From contig JAFUJH010000048.1 in NCBI GenBank assembly GCA_017473775.1, positions 1-39,514 on the forward strand: a stretch of DNA of 39,514 bases, read 5' to 3'. Below are positions 7,856 to 14,335 of the stretch, in pieces (the first letter of the stretch is position 1; each line of letters starts with the position of its first letter). The notes under the pieces were generated by a model. It worked only from the letters and a program-made list of their open reading frames with translations. It did not search any database and was not told the DNA's origin. A program made the position numbers and the translations under genes. Source of the stretch: Ruminococcus sp. (GTDB lineage Bacteria; Bacillota; Clostridia; Oscillospirales; Acutalibacteraceae).

Positions 7856-8236
7856 TTAGCCTCTTGGTGTGTTGTTGATAAACCAGCCTTGTATCTGTTT
7901 CAAGATGTTATTCATGCCCTTCATTTCGCCCTCAATGTTTGAGAGCCTTTGTCCAAGATTGAGGTTTACATCCCGCTGCAAGTCGGAAACATTCTTTTCA
8001 AGGGATGTAATCCGCTTTTCAAGTTTCTCGGATTTTGCGATTGAGCCTTCCCGTACCTTGTCTATTTCTTCCTGCGCGTGAGCTTCTGCTTCTTTTGTTT
8101 TTTCGTCTGCCTGTGCTTGTATGGCTTTGATTTTGTCGTCTGTTTTCTTTGAGTAGGCTTTCCAGATACCCATAAAGAAGCCACTCACGGCGATAAAACT
8201 TCCGATACAGGACAGAACAAATTTTGCTATTTCCAT
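7856..8236 (-). CDS. DUF2730 family protein, Mu gp25-like
   Basis: A 126-residue membrane-anchored coiled-coil protein. One hydrophobic segment (residues about 5-26) is followed by a long charged heptad region (about 30-105) and a short C-terminus. This is the usual form of DUF2730 proteins encoded just before the packaging genes of Mu-like phages. Function unknown. It is the first gene after the lysis terminator at 8262-8296, so it may need its own promoter or readthrough. Confidence 0.8.
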   Translation of the reverse strand: MEIAKFVLSCIGSFIAVSGFFMGIWKAYSKKTDDKIKAIQAQADEKTKEAEAHAQEEIDKVREGSIAKSEKLEKRITSLEKNVSDLQRDVNLNLGQRLSNIEGEMKGMNNILKQIQGWFINNTPRG

Positions 8237-8261
8237 AGTTACTCCGTTAAGTGAATGTTAC

Positions 8262-8296
8262 CAAAACAAAAGAACGCCTGTGCTATAACAGGCGTT
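8262..8296 (-). terminator. Rho-independent terminator after the lysis genes
   Basis: A perfect 9-bp stem AACGCCTGT (8273-8281) / ACAGGCGTT (8288-8296) with a 6-nt loop, followed on the minus strand by CTTTTGTTTT. It separates lysis genes from head genes within the leftward block. Confidence 0.8.
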
Positions 8297-8311
8297 AAAA
8301 GAATCGTGAAG

Positions 8312-8704
8312 TCAGTTCTGCAGCCGAATGGTGAAGCCAAAGCCTCCTCCAAAAATAAAGCCGACACCAAGTCCGCCGAAGGCATAAAGCCATTTTTCTT
8401 TTTTGAGCCGTGTGATTTCGGCTTCGTATTGCGTGGATCTTATCCGCCAATATTCGGCATCAGGAGCGGCTGCAAGCAAGCCTTGTTTGTAGCCTTTGTT
8501 AAAGGCCTCGTCAATAGCCTGTTGAGCTTCCTGCTCCACAATCTGAATCAGCTCCAGAAGCTCCGAGCCTGTGTAACTCTTCGTTAAGTCTATTCCGTAT
8601 TCGCTGGCGGAAGTCGGCTTTGATTCGTTCTTTTTCTGTGCGAAGCTCGTCTGCGTTGTTAGCATCAGAAACAAGAGCGTCAGCGGGAGTGCTTTCAATT
8701 TCAT
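8312..8704 (-). CDS. Putative spanin-like partner, nested out of frame
   Basis: A 130-residue protein with a signal peptide (residues 1-22, MKLKALPLTLLFLMLTTQTS then FAQ), a charged helical middle (about 45-104) and a glycine-rich hydrophobic C-terminus (about 105-126) that could span or dock on a membrane. Its first 194 bp overlap the 3' part of the upstream Rz-like gene in another frame, the classic Rz/Rz1 layout. It lacks a lipobox Cys, so it is not a standard Rz1 lipoprotein. AGAGGAAAAGAAG precedes the ATG. Spanin function is an inference from architecture and place. Confidence 0.5.
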   Translation of the reverse strand: MKLKALPLTLLFLMLTTQTSFAQKKNESKPTSASEYGIDLTKSYTGSELLELIQIVEQEAQQAIDEAFNKGYKQGLLAAAPDAEYWRIRSTQYEAEITRLKKEKWLYAFGGLGVGFIFGGGFGFTIRLQN

Positions 8705-8846
8705 TCTTCTTTTCCTCTTTTGCCTTTTGTGCTTCGTCGTCCTTTCCGTCTGCTGGCTTTCTGAAAAGAAATGCTCCTGTCAGGATTCCGAGTGCGAACA
8801 AGCCGACGACTGCAAGGACTGTTTTAAGTATTTGGAGTACTTTCAT
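8511..8846 (-). CDS. Putative Rz-like inner-membrane spanin
   Basis: A 111-residue protein with an N-terminal membrane anchor (about residues 7-28) and a highly charged helical domain rich in Lys, Glu and Arg (about 33-92), as in Rz-type i-spanins that disrupt the outer membrane at lysis. It overlaps the holin-like gene by 23 bp and carries the start of the next gene inside its coding sequence. The C-terminus (SGADSDCGAGSSTGY) is low complexity and may mostly reflect coding constraint from the overlapping gene. Confidence 0.55.
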   Translation of the reverse strand: MKVLQILKTVLAVVGLFALGILTGAFLFRKPADGKDDEAQKAKEEKKNEIESTPADALVSDANNADELRTEKERIKADFRQRIRNRLNEELHRLGASGADSDCGAGSSTGY

Positions 8847-9129
8847 CTATGCCCATCCAAGCCTTGAATTTGCTATAGATTGCTTTATAACCGAAAACAC
8901 TTATGGCAAAAATCGTAGCCCAATAAAACGGAGCTTGCTTCCAGGTGAAAAACTCGCCGAAAGCAAGCAAAGCAGACTCAAGTCCGCTCAGGATTGCCGG
9001 AATATAAATTCTGTATCCTTTGAGCTTGTCTTTTTTGTCTTCCTTCTTGATGATTTCGGTTAGAAGTACCGTGACGAAAACTGCGACGATTACCGCCACA
9101 GGTAACAGTTTTGTTAAATCAACGCTCAT
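8824..9129 (-). CDS. Putative holin
   Basis: A 101-residue protein with three hydrophobic segments at about residues 9-25, 41-60 and 67-85, separated by a basic loop (KKEDKKDKLKGYR), and a charged C-terminus. Size, topology and position immediately after the cell-wall enzyme gene suggest the holin that times lysis. No family-specific signature was recognised, so other small lysis membrane proteins are possible. It starts 1 nt from the stop of the lysin gene. Confidence 0.6.
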   Translation of the reverse strand: MSVDLTKLLPVAVIVAVFVTVLLTEIIKKEDKKDKLKGYRIYIPAILSGLESALLAFGEFFTWKQAPFYWATIFAISVFGYKAIYSKFKAWMGIDESTPNT

Positions 9130-9130
9130 T

Positions 9131-9676
9131 TTATTCCTCCTCGATTACTTCGCCGCTGATTTCATCGCCAGCCTTAACGCCCTCATTTTTGAGTATTGCG
9201 TTGAGCCGAGCGAGGTCGTTTGATGACAGAATGAAACATCCTGCTGACCAGGCATAGTTTGTGTCTTTGCCGAGTTTGAAGCTGTAGCGGTCGTGTACGA
9301 GCCACCGTCCGTTCTGGAAGCCACCCGCCGTGGTCTGCATTGCAGTTCTGTCGATTGGCTGACCGTCAAGGTCTTTTGACTTTGTGATTGCGTGGATTTC
9401 TCCGTGAAAGGCTCTTGGCTCAACAAAGCATTTGAGCGTGAATTCTCCTGCCGCTACGGTGTCGCCGTGCGGGAGATTGTCGCCCGGAGTCATGTCGCCG
9501 AAACAGTAGTTTGCAACCGTCTGAGCATGGCACTGAAAAAGGATTGCAGAACCGTCAAGAAGCACAAGTAAATCAATGCTGTTGTTCTTCCAGTTATTGT
9601 CGAAGCCGTCAGGCTTTCCGGGATCTGCCTTGAAGTCGTAGCTTTGCTGTCTACGCCATATCTGTAGTTTTAGCAT
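9131..9676 (-). CDS. Putative cell-wall enzyme (L,D-transpeptidase/DUF5675-like endolysin)
   Basis: A 181-residue protein heading the lysis operon. The C-terminal half has HGEIHAIT (residues 91-98), RWLVHDR (124-130, His128) and SAGCF (144-148, Cys147). A His followed after about 16-20 residues by SxGC is the catalytic arrangement of YkuD and DUF5675 folds, here with Ala in place of the usual His before Gly. That makes it a likely peptidoglycan-acting lysis protein rather than a lysozyme. A strong AGAGGTG site precedes the ATG. No signal peptide, so export would depend on the holin. Confidence 0.55.
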   Translation of the reverse strand: MLKLQIWRRQQSYDFKADPGKPDGFDNNWKNNSIDLLVLLDGSAILFQCHAQTVANYCFGDMTPGDNLPHGDTVAAGEFTLKCFVEPRAFHGEIHAITKSKDLDGQPIDRTAMQTTAGGFQNGRWLVHDRYSFKLGKDTNYAWSAGCFILSSNDLARLNAILKNEGVKAGDEISGEVIEEE

Positions 9677-9798
9677 TTTTCACCTCTCCACATAGCGTAA
9701 CAGGGATAGGCTTTTGGTATGTTGTAACGGTGGTTAAAATATAATTTTCTTTGGGATACGCTACAGTTTATCTATCTTTTTTTGCAAGGAGCGTAAGA
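9677..9798. promoter_or_regulatory. Divergent promoter region between lysis operon and tail chaperone
   Basis: The gap separates two divergent genes. TATAAT at 9740-9745 is a good -10 for rightward transcription. Inverted heptamers TAGCGTA (9693-9699) and TACGCTA (9757-9763) flank the region. CACATAGCGT at 9689-9698 also forms the arms of the phage right-end terminator (35867-35897). These repeats are candidate sites for a late activator such as the Mor-family protein, which is an inference. Confidence 0.4.
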
Positions 9799-10287
9799 AT
9801 GGCTAATGAGAATGATTCGGATGAAGGCAGGGCTGTAATGCCTGATTACAGAGGATGCGTGTTTGCGGGAAGCAAGGACGGAAAAAGTTACGGCTTCTAT
9901 CTTCCTGACACGGTCGTTGATGAGGCCGGAAACATCAGCCTTACAGATTATGTAGTGCTGACCGGGGATGAGCACATGGCTCTGATGGACGGACAGGGAG
10001 ACGGCAAGAGGATTGTCTTCCACAAAGGGGAAAAGCCGACCCTGGAAGAACCGCTGCCGCCGAGCGAGGAGGGGCTTGCGGAGCAGATACGGCGGAAGCG
10101 TGACGGCATGATTGACGAGGTGGAGTGGCGGATTCAGCGCTACCAGCAGCAGACAGCCCTGGGCATCGCCACCAACGATTCCGAAGGAGTCTATGAGGAA
10201 ATCCTCGCCTATGTGCAGGAGTTGCGGGATATAACCAAACAACCGGGATTCCCTAATGAGGTCGTGTTCCCGGAGCTGGCGGTATGA
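9799..10287 (+). CDS. Tail (fibre) assembly chaperone-like protein
   Basis: A 162-residue protein. The last 65 residues (RRKRDGMIDEVEWRIQRY...EEILAYVQELRDITKQ-GFPNEVVFPEL) follow the phage tail-assembly chaperone pattern of RD..i...eW...YRqaLRDi..QpgfP..v.wP. Such proteins help fold or trimerise tail fibres. The start at 9799 has AAGGA 8 nt upstream; an upstream in-frame start at 9751 has none. It lies far from the tail genes, between lysis genes and the repressor, and is visibly richer in G+C than its neighbours, suggesting recent acquisition. Confidence 0.65.
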   Translation: MANENDSDEGRAVMPDYRGCVFAGSKDGKSYGFYLPDTVVDEAGNISLTDYVVLTGDEHMALMDGQGDGKRIVFHKGEKPTLEEPLPPSEEGLAEQIRRKRDGMIDEVEWRIQRYQQQTALGIATNDSEGVYEEILAYVQELRDITKQPGFPNEVVFPELAV

Positions 10288-10320
10288 GCGAGAGGCGGCT
10301 TTGAGTTGCCGCCTGTAGAT

Positions 10321-10974
10321 TTAGTTTTTTACAAGTTGGTCTATAACTTTATAATCCGCAACAGGAACAAAGATTTTTTGACCTTTTATAATTTTATCTT
10401 TTGGAACTCCAATGAAAGTTGCAGATTCTCCTTTATCGGCTTCAATGCCAGATGCGGTTCCTGCTCCAATAAAGAAAGTCATTGTGTGACCTGAAAGCAG
10501 ATAATCGTTTACAAGAACTGCTGGATTATCTCTCATTTTTATTTGAATTTCAATTTCTGTAAACCAAGAATAATCTTCCTGTCGATACATCGGATATTTG
10601 TCGTTTGGGTCATATTGGCGAATTGTCGCTGTAGCACTTTCAATACAATTCGGATATTTTTTCAAAATAGCTGAACATCGATGTGTAAAAGATTTTAGAA
10701 TCTGTTCCAAAAGTTGCACATCAACATCCCCCTTTACGGATTTTGCAATCGACGCATGAAAATCTATATCAATAGTTTTGTCATCTTGCTTTGTTTCCGT
10801 TTTAGTTGGTGAAAACAAAAAAGAATGAATGGAAATAATCGGGATTGCAATAAAAGTGCATATTCCGATTGTCAAACAGATAATACCTATGGTTACTTTT
10901 TTCTTTTTGGAAACCATAAGAAAAATTCCAAAAGAAAAAAATAGAAAAGCAATAAAAGCCAAAACATAATACAT
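10321..10974 (-). CDS. Membrane-anchored protein of unknown function, probable lysogeny gene
   Basis: A 217-residue protein with two N-terminal transmembrane helices (about residues 3-21 and 27-52) and a soluble domain (about 60-217) probably outside the cytoplasm. No family recognised. It begins 12 nt after the repressor stop with its own AAAGGAG site, so it would be made together with the repressor in the lysogen. It is clearly more AT-rich than the structural genes. Superinfection exclusion or another lysogenic-conversion role is a reasonable guess, not shown. Confidence 0.6.
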   Translation of the reverse strand: MYYVLAFIAFLFFSFGIFLMVSKKKKVTIGIICLTIGICTFIAIPIISIHSFLFSPTKTETKQDDKTIDIDFHASIAKSVKGDVDVQLLEQILKSFTHRCSAILKKYPNCIESATATIRQYDPNDKYPMYRQEDYSWFTEIEIQIKMRDNPAVLVNDYLLSGHTMTFFIGAGTASGIEADKGESATFIGVPKDKIIKGQKIFVPVADYKVIDQLVKN

Positions 10975-10988
10975 AGGAATAACTCCTT

Positions 10989-11771
10989 TTAGTACGGATT
11001 TCTGTGAAGCCAGCTGATTACTTTGCCGTGAATGCGTAGCAAGTTTTCTGCTTGTTCATAGCTGATAATTTCGGGATTTGGATAGCGTTTTGCGTTCTCC
11101 GAGCTGATGACGATTTTTCGTTCTATCGGACGGTATTCAAGGTGCTTAACACGGACATCAGAGCCTATGCTTATTACATAAACGCCGTCGCCCTCAACTT
11201 GCGTTCTGTCGAAAATCACAAAGTCTCCGTTAAACAAATTCATATCCGTCATGCTGTCACCAACAACCCGGACAATTCCACAGTTGCGTGGGTTTGCTCC
11301 GCCGAGCATTTCCAGCACAATCGGGATATATTTATCGATTTCTTGAAGCTGAGTTTCGGGCTGTCCTCTTCCTGCCGCCGCCGTCTGTGTGAAAACTGGA
11401 AGAAGTACGAGTGCATCAAAATCAGTCTCTGTTGCAGCAAGTGTTACGGCTGTTCCGTGTCTTAAACGGAAAATGTCGAAAGCCTGAGAAGGTACAAGTT
11501 CATTTTCTTTTTGTTGACTAGCTAATTCCCGCAAGGCTTCTCCAGCCGCTCCAGTCGTTTTTTCTCCGCCTTGATACGAGCCTGTTGTTAAGTCCGCATA
11601 CGGGTAGCCCATTTGTGCAAGTTTTACAAGTATTTGAATAGGTGGTTTTGCCTTGCCGATTTCATAACTTGCCCAAGTGGTTTGTGGTATTCCTAATTCT
11701 TTTGCTAATTTTGTTTGACTTAACCCTAAAGATTTTCGTGTTTTTAGCAAATATTTCGTTAATTCTTGCAA
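10989..11771 (-). CDS. LexA/CI-type self-cleaving repressor (HTH + S24 peptidase)
   Basis: A 260-residue lysogeny repressor. Residues about 6-55 form an Xre-type helix-turn-helix (LSQTKLAKELGIPQTTWASYE). The C-terminal S24 domain has the catalytic Ser173 in VVGDSMTD and Lys209 in VRVKHLEY; a likely cleavage site Ala133-Gly134 lies in TAAAGRG. This differs from Mu c, which lacks a protease domain, and implies SOS-triggered induction. The start codon is TTG at 11771, supported by AGAGGT 5 nt upstream. The start region overlaps an operator copy, pointing to autoregulation. Confidence 0.9.
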   Translation of the reverse strand: MQELTKYLLKTRKSLGLSQTKLAKELGIPQTTWASYEIGKAKPPIQILVKLAQMGYPYADLTTGSYQGGEKTTGAAGEALRELASQQKENELVPSQAFDIFRLRHGTAVTLAATETDFDALVLLPVFTQTAAAGRGQPETQLQEIDKYIPIVLEMLGGANPRNCGIVRVVGDSMTDMNLFNGDFVIFDRTQVEGDGVYVISIGSDVRVKHLEYRPIERKIVISSENAKRYPNPEIISYEQAENLLRIHGKVISWLHRNPY

Positions 11772-11822
11772 ATTTTACCTCTATTAGCAATATATTCGCT
11801 TGCTTTAACGAAAATCTTGCTA
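11744..11822. promoter_or_regulatory. Repressor operators (three related sites)
   Basis: Three similar sequences are spread over the repressor start and early promoter: TTAGCAAATATTTCGTTAA at 11744-11762, TTAGCAATATATTCGCT at 11784-11800, and the inverted form TTAACGAAAATCTTGCTA at 11805-11822. The common core is TTAGCAA, an A/T spacer, then TTCG. The third lies between the -35 and -10 of the early promoter, so binding would block early transcription; the first covers the repressor's own first codons. Confidence 0.65.
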
Positions 11823-11826
11823 TACT
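11800..11826 (+). promoter_or_regulatory. Early rightward promoter
   Basis: TTGCTT (11800-11805) and an extended -10, TGC followed by TATACT (11818-11826), point to the early operon. Spacing is 15 bp, short, but an extended -10 tolerates a weak -35. The operator at 11805-11822 fills the space between the boxes. Confidence 0.6.
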
Positions 11827-11864
11827 TTAATTATCGGCAATAAACAACAGTTTATTAACCAACT

Positions 11865-11912
11865 ACAAAAAAACCGAAAGAAAAAGCGTTTTAATTCAAT
11901 TCTTTCGGTTCA
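11865..11912 (-). terminator. Minus-strand terminator in the early leader
   Basis: An 11-bp perfect stem, AACCGAAAGAA (11872-11882) with TTCTTTCGGTT (11900-11910), is followed on the minus strand by a run of seven T. It would stop antisense transcription from the early operon before it enters the repressor promoter. On the plus strand it is just a leader hairpin. Confidence 0.6.
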
Positions 11913-11923
11913 AAAACTAAGCC

Positions 11924-11949
11924 GCATGGAAAAATCCATGCAAGGAAGG
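11924..11949 (+). promoter_or_regulatory. Leader hairpin touching the ribosome site of the Cro/Ner-like gene
   Basis: GCATGGA (11924-11930), loop AAAA, TCCATGC (11935-11941) is a perfect 7-bp hairpin whose 3' base is immediately followed by AAGGAAGG (11942-11949) and the ATG at 11954. Such a hairpin directly before the site can tune translation or protect the mRNA. Confidence 0.45.
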
Positions 11950-11953
11950 TTTT

Positions 11954-12208
11954 ATGTATTATAACACCAAAAGTCCAAGTCTGCAAAGACTTAGCTCCGA
12001 ACAGGGCAAATGGGTAACTTATCAGCTGAGGCTGAAAAATCTGACCCATACAGAAATCGCCCTTCGTGCCGGCTGCTCCCGTCCTACCGTTTCAAATGTC
12101 TTGGCGGGTCGCACATCTTCTTCAAAAGTCTACATCGTTCTCTGTGACATTTTAGGCTACTCAACGCTTGCGGACTTGCTGGCAACTCCCAGAAGGAGAG
12201 CCGCATGA
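11954..12208 (+). CDS. Cro/Ner-like DNA-binding protein
   Basis: An 84-residue protein, mostly one helix-turn-helix domain (about residues 30-65: LTHTEIALRAGCSRPTVSNVLAG). It is the first rightward gene opposite the repressor, the place of Ner in Mu and Cro in lambda, so it probably represses the repressor promoter and tempers early transcription. AAGGAAGG precedes the ATG. The next small gene starts inside its stop codon. Confidence 0.75.
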   Translation: MYYNTKSPSLQRLSSEQGKWVTYQLRLKNLTHTEIALRAGCSRPTVSNVLAGRTSSSKVYIVLCDILGYSTLADLLATPRRRAA

Positions 12209-12336
12209 AAAAATGGATAATTCATTTTGCGGACGGCAGCGATTACACCTACTGCGGAATCTATGATGGTGCTGTTGTCCATGCGGAAGACTGGAGTACA
12301 GAGCTTGGCTCGTACATCATCGAATCTCAAAAATAG
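12205..12336 (+). CDS. Small acidic protein of 43 residues
   Basis: A short gene missed by length cut-offs. The ATG at 12205 overlaps the preceding stop (ATGA) and has AAGGAG at 12193-12198. The protein begins MKKWIIHFADGSDYTYCGIY and ends YIIESQK, with a beta-strand-like pattern. Translational coupling and a good ribosome site support it. Function unknown. Confidence 0.6.
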   Translation: MKKWIIHFADGSDYTYCGIYDGAVVHAEDWSTELGSYIIESQK

Positions 12337-12378
12337 GAGCGGTCTTAAAATCGTATTTTAACACAAGGAGAACTAATT

Positions 12379-12987
12379 ATGGCAAACACAAAAGAATTTC
12401 TGGAAGACGCACAGGGCAGACTTTGTGCTGTGGCAACAATCAAGCCTATCGACCTCAAGAGGCACGAGGTTGTTACCTCAATTATGGCAGACACATTCAA
12501 GGAGCGCGACAGGCTCATTGAGTTCAAAAAATCAATCTGGCTTCGTGTACAGGACTTCCTTGCAGAATCCGCTAAGGACAGCGGGGCTAAAAAGTATGGC
12601 GGAGCTAAGGGTAATGTAACGCTCACGAGCTTTGACGGTAAGTTCAAGGTAATGGTTGCAGTGAACGACACAATACAGTTCAACGAAAAATTACAGGTTG
12701 CAAAGCAGCTGATTGATAAGTGCATAGCAAGCTGGAGCGAAGGGGCTAACGAAAACCTCCGGGCAATCGTGGACGACGCTTTCAATGTGGGAAAGAGCGG
12801 GCTTGTAAGCACGAGCCGTGTCCTTGGACTTCGCCGTCTTAACATCAAAGACCCAACCTGGAAAAAGGCAATGGACGCTATCACGGAATCAATGCAGGTG
12901 GCAAGCTCGAAAACCTACATGAGATTCTATAAAAGGCAGAGCGACGGCAGCTACAAGCAGATCCCGCTTGATGTTGCGAATCTGTAA
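12379..12987 (+). CDS. DUF3164 family early phage protein
   Basis: A 202-residue DUF3164 protein, recognised by the N-terminal DAQGRLCAVATIKPIDLKRHEVV and the middle LTSFDGKFKVMVAVNDTIQFNEKLQVAK. It is a common early-region gene of Mu-like phages. Biochemical function is unknown. AAGGAG precedes the ATG. The C-terminus (SSKTYMRFYKRQSDGSYKQIPLDVA in part) is conserved in the family as well. Confidence 0.85.
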   Translation: MANTKEFLEDAQGRLCAVATIKPIDLKRHEVVTSIMADTFKERDRLIEFKKSIWLRVQDFLAESAKDSGAKKYGGAKGNVTLTSFDGKFKVMVAVNDTIQFNEKLQVAKQLIDKCIASWSEGANENLRAIVDDAFNVGKSGLVSTSRVLGLRRLNIKDPTWKKAMDAITESMQVASSKTYMRFYKRQSDGSYKQIPLDVANL

Positions 12988-13001
12988 AAGGGGGAATGCG
13001 T

Positions 13002-13127
13002 ATGATGGGCTTTGTGTACAGGTGGGGAATGAGAATCAAAGACTTCGGTGAGCGCATTCGAAGCGGCAGAATCCAGCGTTTGGGGATAGCGATTAGGGAA
13101 GCCGCACTAAGAATGAAAGTGAGGTAA
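13002..13127 (+). CDS. Small basic protein of 41 residues
   Basis: A short gene between the DUF3164 and winged-helix genes, beginning MMGFVYRWGMRIKDFGERIR and ending ALRMKVR. It is strongly basic and could form one amphipathic helix. GGGGGAA lies about 6 nt before the ATG, and the ORF fills the gap almost exactly, stopping 5 nt before the next start. Function unknown. Confidence 0.5.
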   Translation: MMGFVYRWGMRIKDFGERIRSGRIQRLGIAIREAALRMKVR

Positions 13128-13132
13128 AGCGT

Positions 13133-13429
13133 ATGGAAAAACTTTCGAGCCAGGAGCGAATCTTGGCGGAAGCAAAGATTATGAGCGAAAACCATCAAGA
13201 CGGCATGAGCAACAAAGAGCTTGCATCCTTACTTGGTACATCAGAATCGAATGTTTGCAGGGACATGGCAATCTTTGAAAAGTTTGGTTTTGTTTCCCGT
13301 AACAGTAAAGGACGGTGGCGACTTTCCGAAAAGTTCGGCGGAATTGCCGGACAGATAATGAAAAGCTATCAGAAAGCCCGCTTGTCTTTGAGTGAAGACG
13401 AAGCAAGATATGCTTCTGAAATGCAGTAA
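13133..13429 (+). CDS. Winged-helix DNA-binding protein
   Basis: A 98-residue protein with a helix-turn-helix at about residues 24-50 (MSNKELASLLGTSESNVCRDMAIFEKFG) and a wing (FVSRNSKGRWRLSEKFG). It resembles IclR/MarR-like winged helices used by phages as local regulators. Target unknown; the palindrome that begins 8 nt after its stop is a possible site. GAGG lies 8 nt before the ATG. Confidence 0.7.
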   Translation: MEKLSSQERILAEAKIMSENHQDGMSNKELASLLGTSESNVCRDMAIFEKFGFVSRNSKGRWRLSEKFGGIAGQIMKSYQKARLSLSEDEARYASEMQ

Positions 13430-13436
13430 AAAAAGT

Positions 13437-13460
13437 AAATTCGCCAACGGTGGCGAATTT
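13437..13460. repeat. Perfect palindrome, copy 1 (intergenic)
   Basis: AAATTCGCCA (13437-13446), loop ACGG, and TGGCGAATTT (13451-13460) form a perfect 10-bp stem with a 4-nt loop. It sits between the winged-helix gene and the ribosome site of the DUF3102 gene. All 24 bases recur at 13802-13825 inside that gene. Confidence 0.9.
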
Positions 13461-13478
13461 GAAGACTGAGGAAAAATT

Positions 13479-14333
13479 ATGGGAAGAAGAAAACTTGAAG
13501 ATACAGACGAAACAACACAGGTTCTTGATGCAATGTCACAACAGGCAGAAAGCCGGGAACTTGCAGTGCAGAATGATGATGAGCGGTTCTTAGAAAAAGA
13601 CGAAACCTACAATCTCCATATCTGCATGGAAAAGGCTCGCATGTATCAGGAGCAGATGGCTAATGGTCTGCTTGGTCTTGGTGCACAGCTGATTCTGATA
13701 AAAAATCACGAAGAGCACGGCAACTTTATGGCTGCTGTTGATGAGCTTGGGCTTGCGTCAAGAAGTGCTAACTATGCAATGGCGGCGGCTCGTAAGTTCG
13801 GAAATTCGCCAACGGTGGCGAATTTGGGCAACTCAAAACTCAAAGCTCTGACGGTTCTTGATGATGAGGATGTTGAAAAACTTGCTGAAGGAGAAGAAGT
13901 TGACGGACTTGGAACGGCTGACGATATAGCCAAAATGTCAATCCGTGAACTTCGTGCAGCACTTCGCAAAGAAAAACAGGAACGCCGGGACGAAAGAGCT
14001 TCTTTTGAGGGTGTAATCGCTGAAAAGAACCGCAAGGCAAATGAGCTTGAATCACAGCTCCGCTATCAGCAGCCGCCGACAAAAGAAGAACTTGCAAAAG
14101 TTAAACTTGACGAAATGAGAAAGCTTCTTGTTGGCTCGCTCTCTGTTGCTAAAGACAACTTGCAGAGTGCCGTGAATCTTGTTGCTAACGCACAGGAAAT
14201 AGAGGGAGTTACGGTTGACCAGCTGGATGGGTGGATTCAAGAAGCTGAGTGGGTGACATCCCTTCTTTCTGACACCTTCCATCAGCTTGAGGAAGACATG
14301 GAAAATATCCGCCCTGCAAAACAGGAGGACTGA
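13479..14333 (+). CDS. DUF3102-like phage protein with coiled coil
   Basis: A 284-residue protein. Residues about 45-110 (ARMYQEQMANGLLGLGAQLILIKNHEEHGNFMAAVDELGLASRSANYAMAAARKF in part) match DUF3102, found in phage and plasmid genes near ParB- or transposase-type functions. A charged coiled coil follows (about 155-205), then a helical C-terminus. It ends 2 nt before the transposase start, so the two are coupled; a DNA-binding role in transposition or partition is possible. The segment GNSPTVANLG (about 108-117) is encoded by the second copy of the palindrome. Confidence 0.75.
   Translation: MGRRKLEDTDETTQVLDAMSQQAESRELAVQNDDERFLEKDETYNLHICMEKARMYQEQMANGLLGLGAQLILIKNHEEHGNFMAAVDELGLASRSANYAMAAARKFGNSPTVANLGNSKLKALTVLDDEDVEKLAEGEEVDGLGTADDIAKMSIRELRAALRKEKQERRDERASFEGVIAEKNRKANELESQLRYQQPPTKEELAKVKLDEMRKLLVGSLSVAKDNLQSAVNLVANAQEIEGVTVDQLDGWIQEAEWVTSLLSDTFHQLEEDMENIRPAKQED
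13802..13825. repeat. Perfect palindrome, copy 2 (inside the DUF3102-like gene)
   Basis: Identical over 24 bases to 13437-13460. Here it is translated as part of GNSPTVANLG. A perfect repeat in both non-coding and coding positions 365 bp apart is unlikely by chance and suggests a protein-binding or regulatory site. Confidence 0.9.
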
Positions 14334-14335
14334 CC

